A DNA stretch of 64,000 nucleotides from Clostridium transplantifaecale (GTDB taxonomy: Bacteria > Bacillota > Clostridia > Lachnospirales > Lachnospiraceae): positions 1 through 64,000 of the forward strand of contig NZ_UYZY01000004.1 of assembly GCF_900626075.1 (NCBI RefSeq), given 5' to 3'. Positions 8,970 to 19,217 of this stretch are shown piece after piece. The notes beneath the pieces were generated by a model that searched no databases, had not been told where the DNA came from, and saw only the letters and a list, made by a program, of their open reading frames with translations. The position numbers and the translations under genes are program-made. How positions within the stretch are numbered: position 1 is the stretch's first letter; every line of letters begins with the position of its first letter.

Positions 8970-11132
8970 GTGGATAAACCGGGCATTGGCAGAAGAGCAG
9001 CCCTGAGAACAATCATATCGGTAGCCTGTATTCTTGTATCGGGATTTCTTCTTTTCTATGCGTATAAAAATATAACAAGAAACATGAGCGCCAGCAACCT
9101 GAGGAGAGTGGCGCAGCAGAACTGCATGGTGTATGATATGCGGTTTGCGGATAACAGGAGTATGCTGCGTAATGTCAGTGAGACCCTCAGGATGTTTAAC
9201 CAGATGAGCACGGAGGAACTTTCTGTTTATTTGGGAAGAAGCGCCGCCGACAACAACCTGTTTGGAATTTACCTGATCGACGGTGAAGGATATGCAACGG
9301 GAAAGGGCGGGAAGAGGGAAAAAATCCAAAAGACCGCCGATCTGAAGCTCCTCTTAGAAAATCGGAAAGAACTATTCCGGGTAGGGCTTTTTAATGATTC
9401 GGAGGATGCCGTTTTCGTGAGTATTCCGGTGGAACCGTATGAGGTGGCCGGTTTCAGGGTGGCTGCGCTGGCAATGGCCTATAGCAATACAGCGTTATAT
9501 GACAGCCTGAATAAGGAACTCTATGACGGGGACGCGACGGTTGTCCTCGCAGACGGATATGGTAACACATTTATGCATGTCGCCGGAAAAGAGACGGATG
9601 AAAAGAATTACGGTACGGTGGAAGAATACTTTTCTGGTTTGAAGTTTTCCGATAAAAACAAGCTGTCGAAAATGACGGAGTCCGCCATACAGGGACACGG
9701 CACCACAACTTGGGTGAGGGATGATCATAGAGAATACTGTCTCAGTGTGCTGCCGTTTGAAAGTATGGACGGCTATCAGCTCTTTATGGTGCCGTCGGAG
9801 GTGATAGAGGCGTCGGTCAGAGGAAAACTGGACGAAGTGCTGCTGCAGTGCGGTCTGAGCCTGGTGCTGGTGGCCCTGACGCTTATTTATTTCAATCTGT
9901 ACACCTACAGGCTCGACAAGGCCCAGTATATGGAGCTTGTCTCCGCCCGCGACGCCGCCGAGGCAGCAAACCGGGCTAAGAGCAGCTTTCTTTCCAACGT
10001 GTCCCACGATATCAGGACGCCGATGAATGCCATCACCGGAATGGCCAGAATTGCCCAGGAAAATATTGACGACGGGAAATGTGTGGCGGACTGCCTGACG
10101 AAAATCGATGTGTCTTCCAGGCTGCTTTTGGGAATTATTAACGATGTCCTTGATATGTCGAAGATTGAGGCCCAGAAGATCGAGCTGGCAAGCCAGGCGG
10201 TTTCCCTGACGGAGCTGATTGAGTCCAACCGGATGCTGATAGAAAAAAAGGCGGAGGAAAAGAGGCTCTCCCTGACGGTCCATTGTGAAAATATCACCCA
10301 TGACACCGTTCTGGGGGATCCGGTCCGTATCAGCCAGATTATCATGAATATTCTGAGCAATGCGGTGAAATGCACTCCCGATGGCGGCAGAATCACGGTG
10401 GAAGCCGCAGAGCTGCCCTGTGACAGGGAGGGAAAAGGGCGGTACCGGTTCGTGATATCCGATACAGGCGTGGGAATGTCGGAAGAGTTCCAGAAACATA
10501 TTTTCGAACCGTTTACCCAGGAAAATGATTCCGGCCGTTCCAGCTATAAGGGAACCGGGCTGGGGATGGCTATCACAAAGAACCTGGTGGAATTGATGGG
10601 GGGAAATATCGGATTGGAGAGCAGTCCCGGCAAAGGTTCCGTATTCCGCGTGGAACTTGTGCTGCCCCTGACCTCCCGGACGGCGGTGCTCCGTGAAAAA
10701 GAGGAGGGCACCGGCTCCGTATTCAAGTCGGAGGAAATCATGAACTGCCTCTCTGGAAAACAATGTCTGCTGGTGGAGGACAATGAACTGAACGCAGAAA
10801 TAGCGGAAACGTTTTTATCCATGGCCGGAATGAAAAGCATGAAAGCCGTCAACGGCCGTGAGGCGGTGGAGCTGTACCTGAAGATGGAACCGGGATTTTT
10901 CGATATAATTCTGATGGATATTCTGATGCCGGTGATGAACGGCTACGACGCCTGCCGGGAGATTCGGGCATCCGGGCGTCCGGACAGCCTGACGGTGCCG
11001 ATCGTGGCAATGACGGCAAATGCATTCAGTGAGGACGTTAATCGGGCCAAAGAGAGCGGAATGAACGCCCATATAGCAAAGCCGATTGACGCGGATCGGA
11101 TGATGCATGTGATGAAAGAGGCGCTGGATTGA
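8970..11132 (+). CDS. Hybrid sensor histidine kinase with receiver domain
   Basis: 720-residue membrane sensor. Helix 1 at about residues 12-31, an extracytoplasmic sensor region (about 32-285, Cache-like by position, ligand unknown), helix 2 at about 290-310, HisKA with phospho-acceptor His346 (SHDIRTPMNAI), HATPase with NILSNAVK, DTGVGMS and GTGLGMAI boxes, and a C-terminal receiver with phospho-acceptor Asp650 (ILMDILMPVMNGYDA), plus MTANAF and AKPID. The start is GTG at 8970 behind AAAAGGGGAG. There is no Hpt domain or separate response regulator next to it, so the output partner is elsewhere. Confidence 0.93.
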   Translation: MDKPGIGRRAALRTIISVACILVSGFLLFYAYKNITRNMSASNLRRVAQQNCMVYDMRFADNRSMLRNVSETLRMFNQMSTEELSVYLGRSAADNNLFGIYLIDGEGYATGKGGKREKIQKTADLKLLLENRKELFRVGLFNDSEDAVFVSIPVEPYEVAGFRVAALAMAYSNTALYDSLNKELYDGDATVVLADGYGNTFMHVAGKETDEKNYGTVEEYFSGLKFSDKNKLSKMTESAIQGHGTTTWVRDDHREYCLSVLPFESMDGYQLFMVPSEVIEASVRGKLDEVLLQCGLSLVLVALTLIYFNLYTYRLDKAQYMELVSARDAAEAANRAKSSFLSNVSHDIRTPMNAITGMARIAQENIDDGKCVADCLTKIDVSSRLLLGIINDVLDMSKIEAQKIELASQAVSLTELIESNRMLIEKKAEEKRLSLTVHCENITHDTVLGDPVRISQIIMNILSNAVKCTPDGGRITVEAAELPCDREGKGRYRFVISDTGVGMSEEFQKHIFEPFTQENDSGRSSYKGTGLGMAITKNLVELMGGNIGLESSPGKGSVFRVELVLPLTSRTAVLREKEEGTGSVFKSEEIMNCLSGKQCLLVEDNELNAEIAETFLSMAGMKSMKAVNGREAVELYLKMEPGFFDIILMDILMPVMNGYDACREIRASGRPDSLTVPIVAMTANAFSEDVNRAKESGMNAHIAKPIDADRMMHVMKEALD

Positions 11133-11136
11133 CCAT

Positions 11137-11188
11137 AAAAAGCCGCTGCCGCTTTCCTCGGAAAATGAGGAAGGCAGCAGCGGCTTTT
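11137..11188. terminator. Bidirectional intrinsic terminator
   Basis: 22-bp stem with AAAA on the left and TTTT on the right (AAAAGCCGCTGCCGCTTTCCTC and its near-complement, with one base of asymmetry), between the convergent kinase and zinc-ribbon genes. Confidence 0.9.
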
Positions 11189-11224
11189 AGATTGTAATAT
11201 GGTTCCACATCTGCTGCAAAACAT

Positions 11225-11656
11225 TTATTTATTTTCCTTTGCTTCTGCCAAATAGTGCACAATCAGAAGGCCTACAGCCGCTAGGACGAACATTGCCGTT
11301 AAAACAAAAAACGCGGTAGCATAGTTGCCGTTGATAATGTAATTATAGGCATCCCCGCCTACATAAGCGTTCACAGGTTCGTAGGGGTAACGTTCCCCAT
11401 CGCTGTAACGCATCATTTTATCAATTCCCTTGTAGAGTGTAAAACAGCCGCATGCCAATGAGGCAATCGCCAACCAGCACCATACGCTTAATTTCCGGGC
11501 GGCCGATGCCGCAACAAACTCATTGTGCCTCTCTTCGCAGACGGTTGGCTGATCTGCCGGTACGGAAGGATTTTCCGGGATGACCATCTGCTGGCCGCAT
11601 TGCGGACACGTGCCTGCGCCTTCGGGCAGTTGTGCCCCACATCTTTTACAAAACAT
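11225..11656 (-). CDS. Zinc-ribbon membrane protein
   Basis: 143 residues. The N-terminal zinc ribbon (MFCKRCGAQLPEGAGTCPQCGQQ, two CxxC pairs) is followed by a linker and two hydrophobic segments (about 50-75 and 113-138). This architecture is common in Firmicutes membrane proteins of unknown function. The start at 11654-11656 was chosen because the zinc ribbon begins there and GGGGGAG precedes it. Confidence 0.75.
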   Translation of the reverse strand: MFCKRCGAQLPEGAGTCPQCGQQMVIPENPSVPADQPTVCEERHNEFVAASAARKLSVWCWLAIASLACGCFTLYKGIDKMMRYSDGERYPYEPVNAYVGGDAYNYIINGNYATAFFVLTAMFVLAAVGLLIVHYLAEAKENK

Positions 11657-11894
11657 AATTACTCCCCCTTTTTCCTGATTCATGCAATTTGCAGTAAATG
11701 GCATTGTTCGTACTCTGCATGTTAGCAGACACGATCACTATAGATTCATAAATTGCAAACTGTATATACATATTATGCATCATACCTATAATTGTACAAC
11801 CTTTCAAGCCGATATGACAGGACATTTTAAAATAAGACAAAAATTTCCAGAAATCTGTTCCGGTTCTATCATCTGTTCAAACTGAAACGTTTCT
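11657..11894. other. Intergenic region, no gene seen
   Basis: AT-rich sequence upstream of the zinc-ribbon gene and before the palindromic repeat. GAAACGTTTC at 11884-11893 is a perfect 10-bp palindrome immediately outside the repeat; nothing else is recognised. Confidence 0.35.
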
Positions 11895-12290
11895 GTATAA
11901 AACCCCCCAACTTTTCAGCAAAATTACGGCTACATGGCGGCCGCGACAATACCCTCCCCACTTGACGGAAGAGACAATCAGCCCCTGAAGCCGGCGGACG
12001 GGGCAACACCTTCCCTGAGTCTTCAGTCCCGCCGACAACCTGCCCGGGGATGGAGGAGAAAAATTTTCCGAAGGGAGACCTTGAAGCCCGCCGGTGCTTA
12101 GCGAGGTCTCTCACGAGCTTAGCATCCGCTGTGCGCTTCACAAGCGGGAGCGTGTCCCCGCAGGAATTTTTTTCTCCGGATTCCCCCTCACGACAACCTA
12201 AAAACCGGGACTGAAGACTCATCCACCCACCTCACTCCCCCGTCCGCCGTCTTACAGAGGCGTCCTCCCCCCTCAACTAAATTTTCCTTA
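11895..12290. repeat. Palindromic intergenic repeat, copy 2 (complete)
   Basis: About 400 bp, GC-rich, with two long imperfect inverted arms. Perfect arm segments are TGAGTCTTCAGTCCC (12016-12030) against its complement at 12207-12221, and CGGCGGACGGGG (11992-12003) against its complement at 12238-12249; GGGAGACCT / AGGTCTC pair near the centre (12074-12110). The right end CAACTAAAT matches copy 1 at 189-197. No transposase or credible ORF lies inside. It could be a MITE-like element or a structured RNA or terminator; exact boundaries are uncertain. Confidence 0.7.
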
Positions 12291-12323
12291 AGCTTTTTGA
12301 CAGTATGAAAAAAGGGAAGAATA

Positions 12324-12332
12324 TGTTATAAT
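12324..12332 (+). promoter_or_regulatory. Extended -10 promoter of the polysaccharide genes
   Basis: TGTTATAAT, an extended -10 with perfect TATAAT at 12327-12332. A TTGACA at 12297-12302 is 24 bp upstream, too far for a normal -35. The promoter sits just outside the repeat end. Confidence 0.6.
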
Positions 12333-12365
12333 ACAAACGATTATACGCTTTTTTTGGAGGAAACA

Positions 12366-13721
12366 ATGGCTGCAGAATACGCAATTGAAATAAAAGATGT
12401 AACGAAAATCTACCGGCTGTATGAAAAACCCATTGACCGTTTGAAGGAATCCCTGAATATCGGCCATAAGGAGTATCATAAGGATTTCTATGCCCTCAGC
12501 AACATTTCTTTTTCCGTGGAAAAGGGACAGACAATCGGAATTATCGGAACAAACGGTTCTGGTAAATCCACGATATTAAAAATTATAACCGGAGTCCTGA
12601 CGCCGACGTCGGGCCAGGTGAAGGTGGATGGCACGATATCGGCCCTTCTGGAACTGGGAGCCGGTTTTAACATGGATTATACCGGAATTGAGAACATCTA
12701 TATGAACGGAACGATGATGGGTTTTTCCAGAAAAGAGATGGAGGCCAAGCTTCAGGATATCCTGGAATTTGCCGACATCGGAGACTTCGTTTACCAGCCG
12801 GTAAAGACGTATTCCAGCGGTATGTTCGTGCGGCTGGCTTTTGCACTGGCGATCAATGTGGAGCCGGAGATTCTGATTGTGGACGAGGCCCTGTCGGTCG
12901 GCGATGTTTTCTTCCAGTCCAAGTGTTACCGGAGGATGGACGAGATCAGGAAAAACGGGACGACAATCGTCATGGTTACCCATGATATGGGCAGTATTAT
13001 CAAATACTGTGATAAGGTAATCCTGTTAAACAGAGGTGAATTTATCGCCGAGGGTTCCGCGGGCAAGATGGTGGATATGTACAAGAAAATCCTGGCGGGC
13101 CAGATGGAGGCGCTGCGGGAGGAGCTTGCACAGATGAGTGATTTTTCCGGAGAAAAGGTTGTGCTGGCCGAGATGGGAGGCGGGGAACCGGGAGAAGATC
13201 CGGCTTCCGCAGACAAGGCATCGGGTCCTTCTCTGATGCGGAACAAACTGACGGTCAATTTAAACCGCGAGGAATATGGGGACGGAAGGGCGGAAATATT
13301 TGATATGGGCCTGATCGACCAGAGAGGCAATATCACAAACCTCCTTTTGAAGGGGGAATCATTTACAATCAAGGAGAAGATCCGGTTTAACGATGCCATA
13401 CAGGCTCCTATTTTTACCTATACGATCAAGGACAAGAAGGGTAACGACCTGACCGGCACCAATACCCTGTTTGAAGGAACCGATATAAAGCCGGTCAAAA
13501 AAGGCGATGTTTACGAGGTGGCATTTACGCAGAAGATGACGCTTCAGGGCGGGGAGTACCTGCTGTCCATGAGCTGCACCGGTTTTGAAAATGGGGAGCA
13601 CGTAGTGTACCACCGGCTTTACGACGTGGTGAACATCACCGTGATTTCCAATAAGAATACGGTTGGAGTCTACGATATGGAGCCGGAAGTGGAAGCGGTG
13701 CTTGTGGACGCCGATGTGTAA
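12366..13721 (+). CDS. Wzt/TagH-like ABC transporter ATP-binding protein
   Basis: 451-residue ATPase of an exporter of polysaccharide or teichoic-acid type. Walker A GTNGSGKST, signature YSSGMFVRLAFALA, Walker B ILIVDEALSVGD and a switch His (VTHDMG) lie in residues about 8-245. After a linker, residues about 295-450 resemble the Wzt C-terminal immunoglobulin-like domain that binds the non-reducing end of the polymer. The ATG at 12366 is 5 nt after GGAGG. No Wzm-type permease is in the window, so the ATPase is separated from its membrane partner; the repeat directly upstream may mark a past rearrangement. Confidence 0.88.
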   Translation: MAAEYAIEIKDVTKIYRLYEKPIDRLKESLNIGHKEYHKDFYALSNISFSVEKGQTIGIIGTNGSGKSTILKIITGVLTPTSGQVKVDGTISALLELGAGFNMDYTGIENIYMNGTMMGFSRKEMEAKLQDILEFADIGDFVYQPVKTYSSGMFVRLAFALAINVEPEILIVDEALSVGDVFFQSKCYRRMDEIRKNGTTIVMVTHDMGSIIKYCDKVILLNRGEFIAEGSAGKMVDMYKKILAGQMEALREELAQMSDFSGEKVVLAEMGGGEPGEDPASADKASGPSLMRNKLTVNLNREEYGDGRAEIFDMGLIDQRGNITNLLLKGESFTIKEKIRFNDAIQAPIFTYTIKDKKGNDLTGTNTLFEGTDIKPVKKGDVYEVAFTQKMTLQGGEYLLSMSCTGFENGEHVVYHRLYDVVNITVISNKNTVGVYDMEPEVEAVLVDADV

Positions 13722-13734
13722 GGAGACCCGTAAG

Positions 13735-14607
13735 ATGGAGAATTTGAATAATAGTGCGAATGCAGCAAAAAATAGGAAATCGAAAAAGAGCCTGAACGGT
13801 GAAATCCTGAGTCTGATAGATAAATACACGACGGATACGGGCTTAGATATAAGGAGGGCTCTAAAGGAAAATAAACGTCTGGATTACCTCTATGCGCTGG
13901 CTCCGCTTCGGGAAAACCTCCTGGAATGGTATGATTTTAAAGAGGGCGGACCGCTCCTTCAGGTGGGAGCTGATTTCGGTGCGCTGACCGGACTGTTTTT
14001 AAAGAGAACGGGGAATGTGACGGTACTCGATGAGTCGGAGGAGAGTCTTTCCGTGGTAAAAACCAGATATCAGGGAACTCCAGGGCTCAGACTGGAATGC
14101 GGCAGTCTGGAGTCTTATGCCGGAAACCCTGAGAACCATGGCAGATTTGCCTATGTGACGTTAATAGGTTCTCTGCACGCGGAAAGCCGGGCGGGAGAGA
14201 AAGATCCGATCGACGGGCAGCTTCGGGCGGCCAGACAGCTTCTGGCGCCGGGCGGGACGCTGATACTTGCGGCCTGTAACCAGTTTGGCCTCAAGTATTT
14301 TGCCGGTGCGCAGAGGGACGCAGTGAGCGTGACGAAGCGGAAACTGGAGAACTGTCTGGAGGGAGGAAGATTCTATTATCCAATGCCGGATTACCGCCTT
14401 CCGTCTTCCATCTATTCCGAACAGTATCTGCCGAAAAAGGGCGATTTGACCGGAATGCTGGCACTCTATGATTATCCGGAATATCTGCTGATGGATGTGG
14501 GAGCCGCATACGACGCCGTCTGTGAGGACGGCCAGTTTGAGAATTTCGCGAATTCTTTTCTCGTGATATGGACCGAGGGGAGCGGGCAGGTTACTGTTCA
14601 CAGGTAA
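13735..14607 (+). CDS. Class I SAM-methyltransferase-like protein
   Basis: 290 residues. LLQVGADFGALTGLFLKR resembles motif I of Rossmann-fold SAM methyltransferases, VTVLDESEESL matches motif II, and RQLLAPGGTLILA matches the post-motif region. It lies 13 nt after the Wzt-like ATPase and just before the large glycosyltransferase, so it probably modifies or caps a cell-surface glycan. The substrate is unknown. The ATG at 13735 is behind AAGGAGA; a longer frame begins inside the previous gene and was not used. The stop region contains the 12-mer GTTACTGTTCAC. Confidence 0.7.
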   Translation: MENLNNSANAAKNRKSKKSLNGEILSLIDKYTTDTGLDIRRALKENKRLDYLYALAPLRENLLEWYDFKEGGPLLQVGADFGALTGLFLKRTGNVTVLDESEESLSVVKTRYQGTPGLRLECGSLESYAGNPENHGRFAYVTLIGSLHAESRAGEKDPIDGQLRAARQLLAPGGTLILAACNQFGLKYFAGAQRDAVSVTKRKLENCLEGGRFYYPMPDYRLPSSIYSEQYLPKKGDLTGMLALYDYPEYLLMDVGAAYDAVCEDGQFENFANSFLVIWTEGSGQVTVHR

Positions 14608-14649
14608 CATTCCGCGCGCCCATAACAATAAAAAAGGAGAATAGACACC

Positions 14650-17600
14650 GTGTCAGAGTTAAGGTTTGTTAAATACAACAGGACGAGGCAGGAGAAATTC
14701 CAGATCAAGACACAGATTCTGGAAGAGAACGGAACGCGCTTTGTTGAGAAGACCGCCCTCTGTGAGGAGGGAATTCCGCATATCCGCTCGTTTGATGAAA
14801 AATATAATCTTCTGACCAGCCAGAATGAGAGCATGAAGCTGGTAAAGCCGGAGGTGTCCGAAGACGGAAGGACCGCCCGTTTTGATTATCTGCAGGGCAG
14901 AACGATGGCGGAGATTCTGGGCGAAGAACTGGCCTCGGGCGATATCGTCGCCGCCGTGAGGAGAGGAATGGAGCTTATCTATGACATCAAGCCGGAATTC
15001 ATCTCGGATTTCCATGTGACGCCGGAATTTAAAGAGGTATTTTCATCGGCGGGCGAACCGGTGGATGTGGAAGAGAAGGGACCGGCCTATGCCGCCTCCA
15101 ACATTGACGCCCTGTTTGAAAATATGCTGGTGACGGAGGAAGGGGTCTATGCCCTCGACTACGAGTGGGTATTTCTGTTTCCTGTCCCGGCCGGTTTCGT
15201 TCAGTACAGGACGCTCCACTATTTTTACAGACAGTATCAGAGCATAATTGGTGAGAAATTTAAAGATCAGGCTTCATTTTTAAAAGAATTCGGCATTGAG
15301 GAGAAGCAGCTTCCCCTTTATGAAAAGATGGAGCGCAGCTTCCAGGAGTACGTCCATGGGGAGAACCAGAGGATATACCAGGAAGACTTTATGGTGAAGA
15401 CGAAGACGCTCACCGAGCTTAAGCAGGTGGACGGGGAACTGGAACGCGCCAGAGAACGGTTAAACCAGCTCAGGGCGGAGATTTCCGAGAAGGACACTGC
15501 GCTTAAAAAAGTGCAGGAGGTTCAGCGCCTGACGAATAACCATGTGGCAAACCTGGAAGTGATTATTGCCGATCTGCGCCGTGAGATCGGAGAGATGGGG
15601 AAAACCTTGACCTATTTAAACCGCCACGAGGCAGTCATCTTCAAAATCAGAAGAAAAATAGGACAGGCCTTTAACAGAGCTTATCCGAAGGGAACCAGAA
15701 AACGCAAGATTCTGGGATACTGGAAAAATACGCTGCTTCATCCGGTCCGATACATTGGAATGTATACGTCAGAGGAAGGGAAGAACAGAATTAAGGGAGA
15801 TTTTGAAATCGGTGAGGAGTACCTTCAGTATGGGAAACTTAATTTTCCTGTGGAGGAAAACCCGGAGGTATCGATTGTTATTCCGGTGTACAACCAGATT
15901 CACCATACCTATCTCTGTCTGGCTTCCATTCTGGAACATACGAAGGATGTGAGCTATGAGATTCTGATAGCCGACGACGTTTCAAACGATGCCACGGAGC
16001 ATCTGGGAGAGTTTGTCTCCAACATCACGGTCTGCAGGAATGAAACCAACCAGGGATTCCTAAAGAACTGCAACAATGCGGCCAAATCGGCAAGGGGCCG
16101 TTATGTGATGTTTTTAAATAATGATACACAGGTGACGGAGGGCTGGCTCAGTTCTCTGGTAAATCTGATTCAGTCGGATCCTTCCATCGGAATGGTCGGA
16201 TCCAAGCTGGTTTATCCCGACGGCCGTCTTCAGGAAGCCGGAGGAATTATATGGAGCGACGGTTCAGGTTGGAATTACGGCCGTCTGGACAATCCCGATA
16301 AGGCAGAATATAACTATGTGAAAGATGTGGATTATATTTCGGGCGCCGCCATCCTTCTCTCCAATGACTTGTGGAAACAGATTGGCGGATTTGACGAGCG
16401 CTATGCGCCGGCCTACTGTGAAGATTCGGATCTGGCCTTTGAGGTCAGAAAAGCCGGATACAGAGTGGTTTATCAGCCGCTCTCCAAGGTAATCCATTTT
16501 GAGGGAGTCAGCAACGGAACGGATGTAAACGGCGGGGGCCTGAAACGGTATCAGGTGGAAAACAGTGAGAAACTTAAGGAAAAGTGGAAAGAGGAGTTTA
16601 AAAACCAGTGTGTCAATACCGGTAACCCGAATCCATTCCGCGCACGGGAGAGAAGTATGGGAAAACCCGTCATCCTGGTGGTGGATCATTATGTTCCGAC
16701 GTTTGACAAGGATGCCGGTTCCAAAACTACCTTCCAGTATTTGAAGATGTTTCTGAAAAAGGGATATGTGGTGAAGTTCGTGGGAGATAATTACCTCCAT
16801 GAGGAACCTTATACAACGGTTTTACAGCAGATGGGCATCGAGGTCCTTTACGGGCAGGAATATCTGACCGGTATCTGGGACTGGCTGGATAAGAACGGGA
16901 AAGAGATAAACGTCGCTTATCTGAACCGCCCCCATATCGCTGCAAAATATGTGGACTATATTGCGGAACATACCGATATCAAGATTATTTATTATGGCCA
17001 CGATCTCCATTTCCTGAGAGAATTCAGGGAATATGAACTGACCGGCGATGTACAGAAAAAGAGGGATTCTGAATACTGGAAATCCATCGAGTTCGCGCTG
17101 ATGCACAAGGCGGCTGTCTCCTATTACCCGTCGGTTGTGGAGGAAGAGGCTATCCACGACGTGGATGAGACAATTAATGTAAAGGCGATTACGGCTTATG
17201 TGTACGATACCTTCCTGGAAAACCTGAATATGGACTTTGCAAAGAGGGAAGGACTTCTGTTTGTCGGAGGATTTGCCCACCCGCCGAATGCGGATGCGGT
17301 GCTGTGGTTTGCAAAAGAGGTTTTCCCGTTGATAAGGGAAAAACTGGACGTGAATTTCTACGTTGTCGGTTCCCGGGTGACCGAGGAGATAAAGGCGCTG
17401 GAACAGCCGGGCAGCGGGATCATCGTCAAGGGATTTGTCTCCGAGGAAGAGCTGTCAGAGCTTTACCGGAACTGCCGGATCGTCGTTGTGCCGCTCCGGT
17501 ACGGCGCGGGCGTGAAGGGCAAGGTGGTCGAGGCCATTTATAACGGCGCCCCTATTGTGACTACTTCCGTGGGCAGTGAGGGTATTCCGGGCGTGGAGGA

Positions 17601-17769
17601 CGTGCTGCTTGTGGAAGACAAACCGGAGGATTTTGCGAAGGCGGTGACGGATTTATACGGCGATGAGAAGCGGCTTTGTGAACTCTGTGCGGGGACACAA
17701 GAGTATATTAAGGATCATTTCAGCGTGGATGCGGCGTGGGAAGTGGTTCGGGAAGATTTTGAAGAATAG
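14650..17769 (+). CDS. Multidomain glycosyltransferase (kinase-like + GT2 + GT4)
   Basis: 1039 residues in three parts. Residues about 1-235 look like a divergent aminoglycoside-phosphotransferase/kinase fold ([12 protein letters not shown] and YALDYEWVF in place of the catalytic and DFG loops). A coiled coil follows at about 250-320. A GT2 domain (about 405-640) has [10 protein letters not shown], a DDVSNDAT loop, [12 protein letters not shown] and [18 protein letters not shown]4-like domain (about 670-1039) has [10 protein letters not shown] and [17 protein letters not shown]. It probably builds a surface glycan exported with the upstream ATPase. The start is GTG at 14650 behind AAGGAGA; acceptor and donor sugars are unknown. 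Confidence 0.87.
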   Translation: MSELRFVKYNRTRQEKFQIKTQILEENGTRFVEKTALCEEGIPHIRSFDEKYNLLTSQNESMKLVKPEVSEDGRTARFDYLQGRTMAEILGEELASGDIVAAVRRGMELIYDIKPEFISDFHVTPEFKEVFSSAGEPVDVEEKGPAYAASNIDALFENMLVTEEGVYALDYEWVFLFPVPAGFVQYRTLHYFYRQYQSIIGEKFKDQASFLKEFGIEEKQLPLYEKMERSFQEYVHGENQRIYQEDFMVKTKTLTELKQVDGELERARERLNQLRAEISEKDTALKKVQEVQRLTNNHVANLEVIIADLRREIGEMGKTLTYLNRHEAVIFKIRRKIGQAFNRAYPKGTRKRKILGYWKNTLLHPVRYIGMYTSEEGKNRIKGDFEIGEEYLQYGKLNFPVEENPEVSIVIPVYNQIHHTYLCLASILEHTKDVSYEILIADDVSNDATEHLGEFVSNITVCRNETNQGFLKNCNNAAKSARGRYVMFLNNDTQVTEGWLSSLVNLIQSDPSIGMVGSKLVYPDGRLQEAGGIIWSDGSGWNYGRLDNPDKAEYNYVKDVDYISGAAILLSNDLWKQIGGFDERYAPAYCEDSDLAFEVRKAGYRVVYQPLSKVIHFEGVSNGTDVNGGGLKRYQVENSEKLKEKWKEEFKNQCVNTGNPNPFRARERSMGKPVILVVDHYVPTFDKDAGSKTTFQYLKMFLKKGYVVKFVGDNYLHEEPYTTVLQQMGIEVLYGQEYLTGIWDWLDKNGKEINVAYLNRPHIAAKYVDYIAEHTDIKIIYYGHDLHFLREFREYELTGDVQKKRDSEYWKSIEFALMHKAAVSYYPSVVEEEAIHDVDETINVKAITAYVYDTFLENLNMDFAKREGLLFVGGFAHPPNADAVLWFAKEVFPLIREKLDVNFYVVGSRVTEEIKALEQPGSGIIVKGFVSEEELSELYRNCRIVVVPLRYGAGVKGKVVEAIYNGAPIVTTSVGSEGIPGVEDVLLVEDKPEDFAKAVTDLYGDEKRLCELCAGTQEYIKDHFSVDAAWEVVREDFEE

Positions 17770-17819
17770 CTGTTATCGTGAACAGGAATGAATAACTGGC
17801 TTTTACGGAAGACAGACGG

Positions 17820-17858
17820 AAAACAGATACCGGGGAAGATGTGGTATCTGTTTTCTTA
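17820..17858 (+). terminator. Intrinsic terminator after the glycosyltransferase
   Basis: An 11-bp stem AAACAGATACC / GGTATCTGTTT followed by TTTTCTTAATTT. Confidence 0.8.
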
Positions 17859-18008
17859 ATTTAACGGTAAAAGGTTTTCTAAGCTCTTTTTCCGCCGCGA
17901 ACAGAGGTTGGGAGAAAAGCGCCGAAGAGGCGGAATGAAAAGCGGCAAAGATAGTCGAGCCATATTTTTCTGTTTATCCTATAATGCACAGGTAAGGAGG
18001 TGAGAGAC

Positions 18009-18878
18009 ATGCAGGAACAGATTGAAGCGGTCCAGAGAATGCAGGATTATATCGGGGAGCATCTGACGGAAAATATCACACTGGCGGAGTTATCCCGTGT
18101 TTCCCTGTTTTCGCCATGGTATTCCTACCGTCTGTTTACACAGCAGGTTGGAATCACACCGGCCGATTACATCCGCAGGATGCGTCTGTCGAGGTCGGCG
18201 CTGAAGCTGAGGGACGATATGTGCCGTATTGCAGATGTGGCTTTTGAGATGGGATTTGGCAGCGTGGATGGATACCAGAGGGCATTTCTGCGGGAGTTCG
18301 GCTGCAATCCGCGGGAATATGCATTAAATCCGGTTCCTTTGTATCTCTTTACTCCATATGGTGTGAAGTTCAGGAATATTGAAAGGAGAACGGATATGGA
18401 AAACTTAAAAAACGTATTCATCCAGGTAATTGAGAAACCGGCCCGTAAGGTCATCATTAAGAGGGGCGTCAAGGCAAATGATTATTTTGCATACTGTGAG
18501 GAGGTTGGCTGTGATGTCTGGGGGCTGCTCCAGAGTATCAAATCAATCAGCGGAGAGCCTGTCTGCATGTGGCTGCCGCATCGGTTCATAAAACCGGGAA
18601 CCTCGGAGTATGTGCAGGGAGTGGAAGTGTCTTATGACTATGACGGTATCGTTCCGGAGGGGTTTGAGGTGCTTGATCTGCCCGCGGCAAAGTATATGAT
18701 GTTCCAGGGCGAACCGTTTGCAGAGGAAGACTACTGCGTGGCCATCGATGAGGTCAAGGAGGCAATCAGAAGATATAATCTCTCTGTGACCGGATATGTG
18801 TGGGATGAAGAAAATCCCAGAATCCAGCTGGAACCGATCGGCAGCAGGGGATATATTGAAATGCTGGCGGTTAAATAA
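18009..18878 (+). CDS. AraC-family regulator with GyrI-like effector domain
   Basis: 289 residues. The N-terminal AraC double helix-turn-helix (about 1-110; ITLAELSRVSLFSPWYSYRLF and DVAFEMGFGSVDGYQRAFLREFGCNPREY) is followed by a GyrI-like/SOUL-type small-molecule domain (about 135-289). This N-HTH order is that of Rob/BltR-like multidrug or stress sensors. The start at 18009 sits 8 nt after AAGGAGG; the earlier GTG at 18000 is inside that site. TATAAT at 17980-17985 may be the -10. No dependent gene is adjacent in the same direction. Confidence 0.88.
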   Translation: MQEQIEAVQRMQDYIGEHLTENITLAELSRVSLFSPWYSYRLFTQQVGITPADYIRRMRLSRSALKLRDDMCRIADVAFEMGFGSVDGYQRAFLREFGCNPREYALNPVPLYLFTPYGVKFRNIERRTDMENLKNVFIQVIEKPARKVIIKRGVKANDYFAYCEEVGCDVWGLLQSIKSISGEPVCMWLPHRFIKPGTSEYVQGVEVSYDYDGIVPEGFEVLDLPAAKYMMFQGEPFAEEDYCVAIDEVKEAIRRYNLSVTGYVWDEENPRIQLEPIGSRGYIEMLAVK

Positions 18879-19217
18879 AATCGGCTGTTATACAGATGTG
18901 ATGATACAAAGGTGGAATGAGTCCCTTCGACCGCCAGGTTCCAACGGAACCCAGTTTCGTTCCCGTCAACAAAACGCGTACGCTAACCGGAAGTCATTGA
19001 GGATGGTTTTATAAATAAAAAGCCCCGCTGAAAATCAAATTGTCAGCGGGGCTTTTTACTTATAAAACAATGAAATTATCAATAAAAAATAAAGCTATCT
19101 ATCTAAAAAAGACATTCTCATTTTTAAATTTATCCGAATCTATGCAACAAGATCTCAATCATTCTATTTCTTCTCCGCTGTTTTCCTGAATTCAGTCCCG
19201 TTCCTCCCGGCAGTATC
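18879..19217. other. Intergenic region with one terminator, no gene
   Basis: Between convergent genes. It contains a small hairpin GGTTCC-AAC-GGAACC near 18939-18953 and the strong terminator listed separately; the rest is AT-rich and unassigned. Confidence 0.5.
19017..19057. terminator. Bidirectional intrinsic terminator
   Basis: A 15-bp perfect stem AAAAAGCCCCGCTGA / TCAGCGGGGCTTTTT with an 11-nt loop, with A- and T-runs on its two sides, between the convergent AraC and BlaR1-like genes. Confidence 0.92.

Noticed and set aside
9495-10763. 422-codon minus-strand frame
   Set aside because: Mirror of the hybrid kinase gene, whose motifs are all in the plus frame.
11869-12222. 117-codon minus-strand frame through the palindromic repeat
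   Set aside because: Composition follows the repeat arms (Arg/Pro/Gly-rich), no ribosome site, no recognisable domain, and the frame is not kept in copy 1.
12297-12332. TTGACA paired with TATAAT as a classic promoter
   Set aside because: The spacing is 24 bp; the extended -10 alone is the better explanation.
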